DNA of 6,196 nt from Rhodocyclaceae bacterium (GTDB lineage Bacteria; Pseudomonadota; Gammaproteobacteria; Burkholderiales; Rhodocyclaceae), in the NCBI GenBank assembly GCA_016791085.1, contig JAEUNN010000243.1, positions 1 through 6,196 on the forward strand, given 5' to 3'. Positions 6,174-6,196 of the stretch are shown here, in pieces. The translations under genes were made by a program, and so were the position numbers. Below the pieces are notes generated by a model. The model made no database searches. It worked only from the letters and a program-made list of their open reading frames with translations, and was not told the DNA's origin. Every line of letters begins with the position of its first letter. The first letter of the stretch is position 1.

Positions 6174-6196
6174 GCTGCGTTGGTTGGCGCGTGCGC

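Overview
This is a GC-rich chromosomal stretch with five protein-coding genes packed closely together. Four lie on the minus strand and one on the plus strand. Protein style, base composition and gene content suggest a betaproteobacterium of the Burkholderiales, most likely Alcaligenaceae (Bordetella/Achromobacter-like). That assignment rests on recognition, not on a search. I see no rRNA, tRNA, CRISPR, insertion sequence or phage gene.

Layout, left to right: (1) 1-728, minus: the N-terminal half of an MFS transporter of the YnfM type, cut by the left edge. (2) 729-891: a short GC-rich spacer with a strong hairpin just after the next gene's stop. (3) 892-2655, minus: a complete 587-residue ABC exporter half-transporter, with the membrane domain fused to the ATPase. 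(4) 2656-2833: a divergent intergenic region with promoter-like -10 elements facing both ways. (5) 2834-3883, plus: a 349-residue VIT/CCC1-family membrane protein with an N-terminal ferritin-like domain, probably for iron or manganese. (6) 3884-3903: a 20-bp convergent gap with an inverted repeat. (7) 3904-5325, minus: pyruvate kinase. (8) 5367-6161, minus: hydroxypyruvate isomerase with a GTG start, 41 bp upstream of pyruvate kinase and probably in the same transcript.

The right-hand pair makes metabolic sense. Hydroxypyruvate isomerase interconverts hydroxypyruvate and tartronate semialdehyde. Further steps through glycerate and 2-phosphoglycerate lead to phosphoenolpyruvate, the substrate of pyruvate kinase. 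Related bacteria cluster these genes with glyoxylate carboligase, tartronate semialdehyde reductase and glycerate kinase, so those genes may lie beyond the right edge. The three left-hand genes are transport functions with no evident link to this pathway.

I found no convincing undescribed system. The points most worth checking are a ferritin-like domain that appears to have lost one of its two ExxH iron-ligand pairs, and a pyruvate kinase carrying the residue set expected of potassium-independent enzymes.
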